A stretch of 64,000 bases of DNA from Rhynchopus euleeides (taxonomy: Eukaryota; Euglenozoa; Diplonemea; Diplonemida; Diplonemidae). The DNA lies in NCBI GenBank assembly GCA_963210315.1, contig OY723269.1, positions 1,860,001 to 1,924,000 on the forward strand. Reading direction: 5' to 3'. The translations under genes and the position numbers were made by a program. Within the stretch, counting starts at the first letter, position 1. Each line of letters starts with the position of its first letter. The notes below the pieces were generated by a model. It ran no database searches. It saw nothing but the letters and a program-made list of their open reading frames with translations, and was not told the DNA's origin. Below, piece by piece: positions 1 through 7,583 of this stretch.

Positions 1-890
1 GTTTCTGGTCTGCTCCTGTGCCATGCACATTACTTACGTAACATCAGACTTGTGCCGACACATACTTTCGAGTTATGGGCGATGAAGGGGAGCGGAGTCG
101 TGAAGTAACAAGCGAGGTCGTGTGACTGAAACTTGAGGATTGTCACCTTCCAGACGCTTCACAGAGTCTCACCACAGCCTTGAGATACAAGCTTGCGCTC
201 AATAATAAGTTTGTCCGGATCTGCGATTACACAGTTGCCGACCAGCGAAAGGAGGACGAATTTCAGGTAACATCGCCCACCAATGCGTCAAATGGAGGCA
301 CGAGGGTGCCCGGAAGGAAGTTATTCAGCCAAACAGCCGTCTTCCTTGTTCCAGTTGCGGGCTTCCATGTTTTGGATGGTGTCTAACGAAGCTCTGCCGC
401 AGGGGCAGGGATGCAGTCCTGATCTGCCGATTGTTCAACTTCTCTCTCCCTCAGATCCGTCTTTCACCTCACGTCTTGCATATTAACACCCCAGCTGCAA
501 AAGCAAAGGCCCGGCTTTCTCTTGGGACTCGACACCTGTGGGAGCGTCGATGCCACTCAATATTTCGAAACCCCACCGGCTGTTCCCGCCGGGTGTCTTT
601 CACTGAGTGCAGAGCGACGGTGCATGCTTTCCGAGGGCAACAATCATCAAACGCTGCTGTTGCTTTCGGAAAGATGCGCGAGTGTCGGGCGGGGCACCTC
701 AGTAGGGGGCGTGTTGCTGGGAAAGGGTGAAGGGCGTGCACCGGGGAGACACCTGTGATAGCGCGGGGAAGCAACAAACCTGCCGGCACGCCGAGTGTTC
801 GGCTTCCATGAGCACAACTGATGACAGGGCCAGCAGCCCAACAACCTGGGGGCCCATGAGCACGACACGCACCCATACCTTGCGCCCACA
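1..890. other. single-copy left flank, no recognised gene
   Basis: This stretch lies outside the tandem array; its sequence does not recur in the window. I recognise no protein or RNA gene. Short open frames exist on both strands, but they overlap each other and resemble no family. One exon-like segment is possible around 165-266: an open frame preceded by CAG and ending in CAG before GTAACA, with a pyrimidine-rich stretch ending in CAG at 452-454. This could be the tail of an upstream intron-containing gene, but support is weak. Confidence 0.5.
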
Positions 891-919
891 CCACACCACA
901 CCACGCCCCCCGCCGCAGG

Positions 920-949
920 TTTTACCCTTTTTTACTTTCACACTCCCAG
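920..949 (+). promoter_or_regulatory. pyrimidine tract with CAG: putative 3' splice or trans-splice acceptor of copy 1
   Basis: A pyrimidine-rich run ends in CAG at 947-949, leaving an 8-nt leader before the ATG at 958. The tract sits at the same offset (about -38 to -9) before all 20 start codons and is part of the roughly 67 bp of upstream sequence that copy 1 shares with the others. This is the layout of a trans-splice acceptor or of the 3' end of a 5'-UTR intron. A second CAG lies at 916-918. The acceptor role is inferred; no transcript data are available. Confidence 0.5.
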
Positions 950-957
950 GCCGCACC

Positions 958-2121
958 ATGAAGCTGGCAACACTGCTTGTCCTAGTTGTGATGGCAGGGA
1001 CGTGCGACGGGTTTCTTTGGGGCAAGGGCAAGTCGTCTTGGGGCAAGTCGAAGTCGAAGTCGAAGTCGCATGGCGGCATCTGGGGTAAGTCGAAGTCGCA
1101 TGGCGGCATCTGGGGTAAGTCGAAGTCGCATGGCGGCATCTGGGGTAAGTCGAAGTCGCCTGGCGGCATCTGGGATAAGTACGGGAAGGCTATCTTCGGC
1201 GGCCGCGGCGGCAGCCCGCCCACCACAGGCCCCCTGACACCCTGTGGGGAGGGGATCGTGGTGGAGGCGATTAAGGAGTACAAGCCTGTGGTGGAGTCGA
1301 TTGTGGAGGTGCTCGAGGAGGAGGAGGCCGCCTTCCGCCCGCTGCTGGTGCGCATGGCGTGGCACTCGATGGCGCAGTACAACCCTGCGCTGAAGCCGAT
1401 TGGCGGTGGTGCGGGTGGGTGCCTGCGGCCCGGCGGTCCCGAACACAACCTGGGGGAGAACAAGGGGCTGGACGTGGCGGCGGAAAAGCTCGAGAAGGTG
1501 AAGAAGGCGCACCCCTTCGTGACGTACGCAGACCTGTACCAGCTGGCGGGGAACACGGCCCTCGAGTACATGGGGAGCCCGTCGCTGCACTTCAAGCCCG
1601 GGCGGCGCGACTACGAGGCGTCGGAGCTGGCGGGGCAGTGCGTCGCAGACAACACCCGGATGCCCACAAAGCGCATCAACGAGGACTGGTTCCCCCACCG
1701 GGACACGCTGAAGTACCTGTTTGAGAAGTTTGGGGAGCTGGGGATCTCGCTGGACACCGACAAGGACGCGTTGTACAAGATCGTCAGCCTCCTCGGAGCC
1801 CACAACATGGGGGGGATGCACAAGGAAATCAGCGGGAACGAGGGGCAGTGGACGGCGGACAACCACGTGTTCGGGAACGAGTACTTTTACAACCTTGAGC
1901 GGGGGGCCTGGGGGCCGTACACGGCCCGGATGTGGGGGACTGACCTGCAGTACAAGGGAGGCCCCGGTCTGCGCTTCGTGATGCTGCCGATCGACATGGT
2001 GCTGCGGCACGACAGGCGCCTGCGCAAGATTGTGCGCGAGTTCATGAACGACAAGGCCCTGTTTGCGAAGCACTTCCGGGTGGCGTGGCAGCAGATCCAG
2101 GACAACTGCTACGACCACTGA
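958..2121 (+). CDS. secreted-type class I haem peroxidase with basic KSKSHGGIWG repeats, copy 1 (387 aa)
   Basis: Predicted H2O2-reducing haem peroxidase of the APX/CcP class. Residues 1-18 form a signal peptide with a hydrophobic core. Residues 19-72 are Lys/Ser/Gly/Trp-rich, have no acidic residue, and include four 10-residue repeats (three with His, one with Pro). The peroxidase domain runs from about 95 to 387. Visible active-site residues are distal Arg132, Trp135 and His136, supporting Asn168, proximal His282, Trp298 (equivalent of APX Trp179) and Asp346 (equivalent of Asp208). The APX Arg172 position is Ile291 and the Lys30 position appears to be Ala124, so classical ascorbate binding is unlikely. 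Four cysteines (96, 155, 228, 384) remain after signal cleavage. The ATG at 958 was chosen because it gives the signal peptide, lies 8 nt after the acceptor-like CAG, and upstream sequence is not shared with other copies. The stop is TGA. Location is either extracellular or a complex plastid. The family call is firm; substrate and location are not. Confidence 0.93.
   Translation: MKLATLLVLVVMAGTCDGFLWGKGKSSWGKSKSKSKSHGGIWGKSKSHGGIWGKSKSHGGIWGKSKSPGGIWDKYGKAIFGGRGGSPPTTGPLTPCGEGIVVEAIKEYKPVVESIVEVLEEEEAAFRPLLVRMAWHSMAQYNPALKPIGGGAGGCLRPGGPEHNLGENKGLDVAAEKLEKVKKAHPFVTYADLYQLAGNTALEYMGSPSLHFKPGRRDYEASELAGQCVADNTRMPTKRINEDWFPHRDTLKYLFEKFGELGISLDTDKDALYKIVSLLGAHNMGGMHKEISGNEGQWTADNHVFGNEYFYNLERGAWGPYTARMWGTDLQYKGGPGLRFVMLPIDMVLRHDRRLRKIVREFMNDKALFAKHFRVAWQQIQDNCYDH
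1057..1176 (+). repeat. 30-bp in-frame minisatellite, 4 units (copy 1)
   Basis: Four near-perfect 30-bp units encode KSKSHGGIWG, the third-from-last base pattern differing only in the last unit, where His is replaced by Pro and the closing Gly by Asp. Codons are identical between units, so they spread by slippage or unequal exchange rather than by selection on protein sequence alone. Each unit except the last contains GGTAAGT, which matches a consensus 5' splice donor. Corresponding arrays in other copies begin 99 nt after the ATG, except in copies 11 (84 nt) and 14 (105 nt). Confidence 0.95.
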
Positions 2122-2452
2122 TCGTCTGCCCCTCCCGATCTCATGTGCGGCCCCGCCCGCCCGCGCACGCAGCGTGTTCCTCAATTGCTGCGACGGCGTC
2201 CCCGACCATTCAACAACAAACACCATCCTCCATGCGCGCGCGCCCATCGGCCATGCGCTATCCGCCAGCATGCCACAGACACAGACACAACGCCCCTCCT
2301 ATGGGGTGCACACCGTGCCGTGTGTTTTGGGTTGGCGAAAAAGTTTTGTATTTTTTTTTTCATCCGCCCGCCTGCCTTCTCTGCCCCTCCTCTCGTGCCG
2401 TGTCCTCAACCTGCAGCCGAAACGCAGCGAGTTGATGAGCGCGCATGGATAT

Positions 2453-2481
2453 GGGATATGGGTATGGGGTGGGGGTGGGGG
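2453..2481 (+). other. potential G-quadruplex motif in the 3' spacer
   Basis: Five G runs (3, 3, 4, 5 and 5 G) are separated by loops of 1 to 4 nt, which fits the G3+N1-7 quadruplex rule. The motif is on the sense strand 332 nt after the stop, so a read-through transcript would carry it. It recurs in the spacers of copies 1 to 19, except copy 7, where the assembly gap covers its place. Function is unknown. Confidence 0.6.
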
Positions 2482-2645
2482 TGCGTGGCGGCCCCCCCTC
2501 TTTGTGCCCTTTTCTTTTCTGAGGCCTGGGGATGGGCATGACGGGGCCCAGCTGGGTGCACTGGGGGCACACGCGCGCGCTCCGCCCGTGTCCAGTAAGA
2601 CGGGCACTCTCGGTGTGTGGCGCCTGTGATCCCCTGCACTTGGCA

Positions 2646-2663
2646 CGTGGCCCCGTAGCCACG
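2646..2663. other. perfect hairpin, 6-bp stem and 6-nt loop
   Basis: CGTGGC and GCCACG flank a 6-nt loop. The inverted repeat recurs in every spacer except spacer 7, where the gap covers it. No T run follows, so it does not look like a bacterial terminator. It may be structural in RNA or simply chance. Confidence 0.3.
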
Positions 2664-2859
2664 CGGGATCGTGGTGGAGTGGAAATAGTCATCTTGTAAC
2701 TCTTGTTTCCTGCTGCTGCGCTCTGGCAGAGCCCAGCAGCATGCTGATGTGATTCTGCGCCTTTCCTTCTTCTTCTTGTGCATTGCATTCCTTCGCGAGA
2801 ACATGCCATGCGGTGGATGTTTGCACGCGACACGAATTCAGCGATGGCCTCACACAACT

Positions 2860-2930
2860 GAAGAAGGAAAGCGTGAAACCTGAAAACGGAAAAGTGAAAA
2901 GTGAAAACTGAAACACGGAAACACGGAAAA
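2860..2930. other. purine-rich tract with GAAA-type direct repeats
   Basis: About 70 bp are almost entirely A and G, with repeated GTGAAAA and ACACGGAA words. It lies about 110 bp before a pyrimidine-rich tract at 3038-3113 that can partly pair with it. The region recurs in all units except where the gap falls in spacer 7. Confidence 0.45.
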
Positions 2931-3037
2931 TCAATCTCATATTCGCACCAGACGCTTGCAAATATTGAACACAGCTCTCGGTGGAGCGGAACGCCAAATA
3001 ACCCAACACACACTGCGGTTCATGGGCGTGCGCTGCA

Positions 3038-3113
3038 CCCTTTTACCTTTTACCTTTCACGTTTTATCGTTTCTTCGTTTCTTCTCCCCACATCATTTTT
3101 TTCTGGACCTCGT
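3038..3113 (+). other. pyrimidine-rich tract in mid-spacer
   Basis: This T/C-rich stretch has repeated CCTTTTA and GTTTCTTC words, and several AG dinucleotides follow within about 70 bp. It resembles a second splice-acceptor region, but no credible coding sequence follows. It may be a remnant or serve in RNA processing of the upstream copy. Confidence 0.35.
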
Positions 3114-3293
3114 GGTGATTTTGTCACCGCTGCCAAGTGTGACGTCAGCCGCGCTCTGCAGTGCAGGTTCCGTGCCCCCTCACCCCTCCCCTGCTCTCTG
3201 CTGTTGCGGCTGTACGCGAGTTCGCTGGTGCCGGTACCGATGTGCCTGCCGCCTGACACTGCCCCCGCGGTATCAGACGGCTTCCACACGGCA

Positions 3294-3311
3294 CGGGCAC
3301 GGGTGTGCCCG
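3294..3311. other. perfect hairpin, 7-bp stem and 4-nt loop
   Basis: CGGGCAC and GTGCCCG flank a 4-nt loop. The element recurs in every complete spacer, including spacer 7. No function can be assigned. Confidence 0.3.
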
Positions 3312-3413
3312 CGGCGGCGCAGCCAAACGGCATGGATATGGATGCGGGGTGGTGCGTGTGGAGGTAGCACCAGACTTCGCTCGGTGCGACCTACACTAAA
3401 CAGAAAGGCGAAC

Positions 3414-3430
3414 GTGTGTGTGTGTGTGTG
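3414..3430. repeat. GT dinucleotide microsatellite (17 nt)
   Basis: An uninterrupted GT run whose length I see as constant across the copies. Microsatellites usually vary quickly, so a constant length supports recent spread of the whole unit. Confidence 0.8.
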
Positions 3431-3965
3431 GAAGGGGAAGCACTGGTTTTCCAGATTTTCTTCTTTGGCTTTTTGGTGGTTGCTGCTACTGCCGTTCGCT
3501 GATTTTTTTGTGGGCCCCACGAATCTCAGCCACGGCTGGCGACCCGGTCTTCGCAGAGGGGAGGCGTTCAGGTGTGATAGACGGAAAAGGGCGCTGCTGC
3601 CCCACCTGCGGGCTGTGCTGGTCGGGACGGACGGATTACTCGTCAACGTCGACCGCTGATCCCACACGGCTGTGTGTTGCTGCGCTCGCTGACCCTTGAC
3701 TGATCTCTCGGGGTGGTGATCTGCAGACGCTGTGTGTGGGTTCTGTGTGCATCCCCGTGGCTGCTGGGCAGTCGCAGTGCCGCCTTCCAACAAAACCCTG
3801 TGCGCTACGCCCGCCACGGGCAAGCGTCGTTCCCGGAGGAACTTCACCAATTCAATATTTTGCTGGGCGGCTTGCTGCCGACAGCACACAATCCCGTTAT
3901 TTTTCCACTCTCCACTCTCCACTCTCAATTCCACACGCCCTTATTGTTACTTGCTGACGCGCTTT

Positions 3966-3984
3966 TGGAAAGCCTCGCTTTCCA
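3966..3984. other. perfect hairpin, 8-bp stem and 3-nt loop
   Basis: TGGAAAGC and GCTTTCCA flank the loop CTC. It lies about 270 bp before the next start codon and recurs in every complete spacer. It is the longest perfect stem I found in the unit. It could be an RNA structure in the transcribed spacer. Confidence 0.35.
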
Positions 3985-4255
3985 GTTTATCCTCTTCCCC
4001 CTTCATCGGGACGAGCTACGGCCCTGTGAGCTACGAGCCGGAGATGCAGATGCAAATGCAAACAAGCGAACCGAACCAAACCCGAAGTCCTGCCTCCCCA
4101 CCCCCGTCCCCCCCAACATCTCTGGGCAGTTGGTCCATCCCCCCCATATGAATTGCTTTGCTGTGCAGTTTTCAGCGATGACGTGCATCCACACCACACC
4201 ACGCCCCCCGCCGCAGGTTTTACCCTTTTTTACTTTCACACTCCCAGGCCGCACC

Positions 4256-5449
4256 ATGAAGCTGGCAACACTGCTTGTCCTAGTTGTGATGGCAGGGACG
4301 TGCGACGGGTTTCTTTGGGGCAAGGGCAAGTCGTCTTGGGGCAAGTCGAAGTCGAAGTCGAAGTCGCATGGCGGCATCTGGGGTAAGTCGAAGTCGCATG
4401 GCGGCATCTGGGGTAAGTCGAAGTCGCATGGCGGCATCTGGGGTAAGTCGAAGTCGCATGGCGGCATCTGGGGTAAGTCGAAGTCGCCTGGCGGCATCTG
4501 GGATAAGTACGGGAAGGCTATCTTCGGCGGCCGCGGCGGCAGCCCGCCCACCACAGGCCCCCTGACACCCTGTGGGGAGGGGATCGTGGTGGAGGCGATT
4601 AAGGAGTACAAGCCTGTGGTGGAGTCGATTGTGGAGGTGCTCGAGGAGGAGGAGGCCGCCTTCCGCCCGCTGCTGGTGCGCATGGCGTGGCACTCGATGG
4701 CGCAGTACAACCCTGCGCTGAAGCCGATTGGCGGTGGTGCGGGTGGGTGCCTGCGGCCCGGCGGTCCCGAACACAACCTGGGGGAGAACAAGGGGCTGGA
4801 CGTGGCGGCGGAAAAGCTCGAGAAGGTGAAGAAGGCGCACCCCTTCGTGACGTACGCAGACCTGTACCAGCTGGCGGGGAACACGGCCCTCGAGTACATG
4901 GGGAGCCCGTCGCTGCACTTCAAGCCCGGGCGGCGCGACTACGAGGCGTCGGAGCTGGCGGGGCAGTGCGTCGCAGACAACACCCGGATGCCCACAAAGC
5001 GCATCAACGAGGACTGGTTCCCCCACCGGGACACGCTGAAGTACCTGTTTGAGAAGTTTGGGGAGCTGGGGATCTCGCTGGACACCGACAAGGACGCGTT
5101 GTACAAGATCGTCAGCCTCCTCGGAGCCCACAACATGGGGGGGATGCACAAGGAAATCAGCGGGAACGAGGGGCAGTGGACGGCGGACAACCACGTGTTC
5201 GGGAACGAGTACTTTTACAACCTTGAGCGGGGGGCCTGGGGGCCGTACACGGCCCGGATGTGGGGGACTGACCTGCAGTACAAGGGAGGCCCCGGTCTGC
5301 GCTTCGTGATGCTGCCGATCGACATGGTGCTGCGGCACGACAGGCGCCTGCGCAAGATTGTGCGCGAGTTCATGAACGACAAGGCCCTGTTTGCGAAGCA
5401 CTTCCGGGTGGCGTGGCAGCAGATCCAGGACAACTGCTACGACCACTGA
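4256..5449 (+). CDS. class I peroxidase with basic repeats, copy 2 (397 aa)
   Basis: Same protein as copy 1 with one more His-type repeat: five repeats (four His, one Pro) at 4355-4504, adding ten residues. All active-site residues are shifted by ten and intact. The frame is open for 181 codons upstream to 3713, but that extension is absent from copy 1 and shifted in copies 6 and 7, so the ATG at 4256 is kept. Confidence 0.93.
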   Translation: MKLATLLVLVVMAGTCDGFLWGKGKSSWGKSKSKSKSHGGIWGKSKSHGGIWGKSKSHGGIWGKSKSHGGIWGKSKSPGGIWDKYGKAIFGGRGGSPPTTGPLTPCGEGIVVEAIKEYKPVVESIVEVLEEEEAAFRPLLVRMAWHSMAQYNPALKPIGGGAGGCLRPGGPEHNLGENKGLDVAAEKLEKVKKAHPFVTYADLYQLAGNTALEYMGSPSLHFKPGRRDYEASELAGQCVADNTRMPTKRINEDWFPHRDTLKYLFEKFGELGISLDTDKDALYKIVSLLGAHNMGGMHKEISGNEGQWTADNHVFGNEYFYNLERGAWGPYTARMWGTDLQYKGGPGLRFVMLPIDMVLRHDRRLRKIVREFMNDKALFAKHFRVAWQQIQDNCYDH

Positions 5450-7583
5450 TCGTCTGCCCCTCCCGATCTCATGTGCGGCCCCGCCCGCCCGCGCACGCAG
5501 CGTGTTCCTCAATTGCTGCGACGGCGTCCCCGACCATTCAACAACAAACACCATCCTCCATGCGCGCGCGCCCATCGGCCATGCGCTATCCGCCAGCATG
5601 CCACAGACACAGACACAACGCCCCTCCTATGGGGTGCACACCGTGCCGTGTGTTTTGGGTTGGCGAAAAAGTTTTGTATTTTTTTTTTCATCCGCCCGCC
5701 TGCCTTCTCTGCCCCTCCTCTCGTGCCGTGTCCTCAACCTGCAGCCGAAACGCAGCGAGTTGATGAGCGCGCATGGATATGGGATATGGGTATGGGGTGG
5801 GGGTGGGGGTGCGTGGCGGCCCCCCCTCTTTGTGCCCTTTTCTTTTCTGAGGCCTGGGGATGGGCATGACGGGGCCCAGCTGGGTGCACTGGGGGCACAC
5901 GCGCGCGCTCCGCCCGTGTCCAGTAAGACGGGCACTCTCGGTGTGTGGCGCCTGTGATCCCCTGCACTTGGCACGTGGCCCCGTAGCCACGCGGGATCGT
6001 GGTGGAGTGGAAATAGTCATCTTGTAACTCTTGTTTCCTGCTGCTGCGCTCTGGCAGAGCCCAGCAGCATGCTGATGTGATTCTGCGCCTTTCCTTCTTC
6101 TTCTTGTGCATTGCATTCCTTCGCGAGAACATGCCATGCGGTGGATGTTTGCACGCGACACGAATTCAGCGATGGCCTCACACAACTGAAGAAGGAAAGC
6201 GTGAAACCTGAAAACGGAAAAGTGAAAAGTGAAAACTGAAACACGGAAACACGGAAAATCAATCTCATATTCGCACCAGACGCTTGCAAATATTGAACAC
6301 AGCTCTCGGTGGAGCGGAACGCCAAATAACCCAACACACACTGCGGTTCATGGGCGTGCGCTGCACCCTTTTACCTTTTACCTTTCACGTTTTATCGTTT
6401 CTTCGTTTCTTCTCCCCACATCATTTTTTTCTGGACCTCGTGGTGATTTTGTCACCGCTGCCAAGTGTGACGTCAGCCGCGCTCTGCAGTGCAGGTTCCG
6501 TGCCCCCTCACCCCTCCCCTGCTCTCTGCTGTTGCGGCTGTACGCGAGTTCGCTGGTGCCGGTACCGATGTGCCTGCCGCCTGACACTGCCCCCGCGGTA
6601 TCAGACGGCTTCCACACGGCACGGGCACGGGTGTGCCCGCGGCGGCGCAGCCAAACGGCATGGATATGGATGCGGGGTGGTGCGTGTGGAGGTAGCACCA
6701 GACTTCGCTCGGTGCGACCTACACTAAACAGAAAGGCGAACGTGTGTGTGTGTGTGTGGAAGGGGAAGCACTGGTTTTCCAGATTTTCTTCTTTGGCTTT
6801 TTGGTGGTTGCTGCTACTGCCGTTCGCTGATTTTTTTGTGGGCCCCACGAATCTCAGCCACGGCTGGCGACCCGGTCTTCGCAGAGGGGAGGCGTTCAGG
6901 TGTGATAGACGGAAAAGGGCGCTGCTGCCCCACCTGCGGGCTGTGCTGGTCGGGACGGACGGATTACTCGTCAACGTCGACCGCTGATCCCACACGGCTG
7001 TGTGTTGCTGCGCTCGCTGACCCTTGACTGATCTCTCGGGGTGGTGATCTGCAGACGCTGTGTGTGGGTTCTGTGTGCATCCCCGTGGCTGCTGGGCAGT
7101 CGCAGTGCCGCCTTCCAACAAAACCCTGTGCGCTACGCCCGCCACGGGCAAGCGTCGTTCCCGGAGGAACTTCACCAATTCAATATTTTGCTGGGCGGCT
7201 TGCTGCCGACAGCACACAATCCCGTTATTTTTCCACTCTCCACTCTCCACTCTCAATTCCACACGCCCTTATTGTTACTTGCTGACGCGCTTTTGGAAAG
7301 CCTCGCTTTCCAGTTTATCCTCTTCCCCCTTCATCGGGACGAGCTACGGCCCTGTGAGCTACGAGCCGGAGATGCAGATGCAAATGCAAACAAGCGAACC
7401 GAACCAAACCCGAAGTCCTGCCTCCCCACCCCCGTCCCCCCCAACATCTCTGGGCAGTTGGTCCATCCCCCCCATATGAATTGCTTTGCTGTGCAGTTTT
7501 CAGCGATGACGTGCATCCACACCACACCACGCCCCCCGCCGCAGGTTTTACCCTTTTTTACTTTCACACTCCCAGGCCGCACC
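5450..7583. other. spacer 2 (2134 bp), no gene seen
   Basis: Same length and element order as the reference spacer at 2122-4255, with the G-quadruplex motif at about 5781-5809. Confidence 0.7.

Larger units (their letters stand above)
2122..4255. other. spacer 1 (2134 bp), reference spacer; no gene seen
   Basis: This is the non-coding sequence between copies 1 and 2. In order it holds a C-rich 3' segment, a T10 run near 2351, a G-quadruplex motif (2453-2481), a hairpin (2646-2663), a purine-rich tract (2860-2930), a pyrimidine-rich tract (3038-3113), a hairpin (3294-3311), a GT run (3414-3430), three CCACTCT repeats near 3905-3925, a hairpin (3966-3984) and the acceptor tract of copy 2. Open frames of up to 294 codons occur, but they run through simple repeats and are shifted by indels in spacers 5 and 6. 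I saw no tRNA, 5S rRNA or spliced-leader gene. Confidence 0.7.

Noticed and set aside
1057..1176. CRISPR-like or bacterial repeat array
   Set aside because: The repeats are adjacent, have no spacers, and lie in frame inside a peroxidase gene; they are a coding minisatellite.
982..2271. Long open frame (429 codons) on the minus strand opposite the peroxidase gene, repeated in each unit
   Set aside because: It is a shadow of the GC-rich third codon positions of the peroxidase; its length changes with the minisatellite and its sequence resembles no family.
2653..2661. Nine-base match to the start of the dinoflagellate spliced leader
   Set aside because: The match stops after nine bases, lies in the stem of a hairpin in mid-spacer, and no leader gene structure follows, so chance is likely.
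2901..3659. Plus-strand open frame of 252 codons in each spacer
   Set aside because: Low-complexity translation, broken by indels in spacers 5 and 6, no domain recognised. It would be worth revisiting only if transcripts with an acceptor near 3100-3180 were found.
3050..3934. Minus-strand open frame of 294 codons in each spacer
   Set aside because: It reads through the GT microsatellite and low-complexity tracts, has no recognisable domain, and its end is altered by indels in spacer 5.
3966..3984. Hairpin considered as a rho-independent terminator
   Set aside because: No T run follows, and the window is eukaryotic in character.
3713..4255. In-frame upstream extension of 181 codons before the ATG of copy 2 and most other copies
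   Set aside because: Copy 1 has unrelated upstream sequence, and 1- and 2-bp indels shift the frame before copies 6 and 7. The ATG after the acceptor gives a proper signal peptide.
2122..4255. Search for tRNA, 5S rRNA or spliced-leader RNA genes in the spacer, since tandem arrays often carry them
   Set aside because: I saw no tRNA B-box, no recognisable 5S core and no known spliced-leader sequence.
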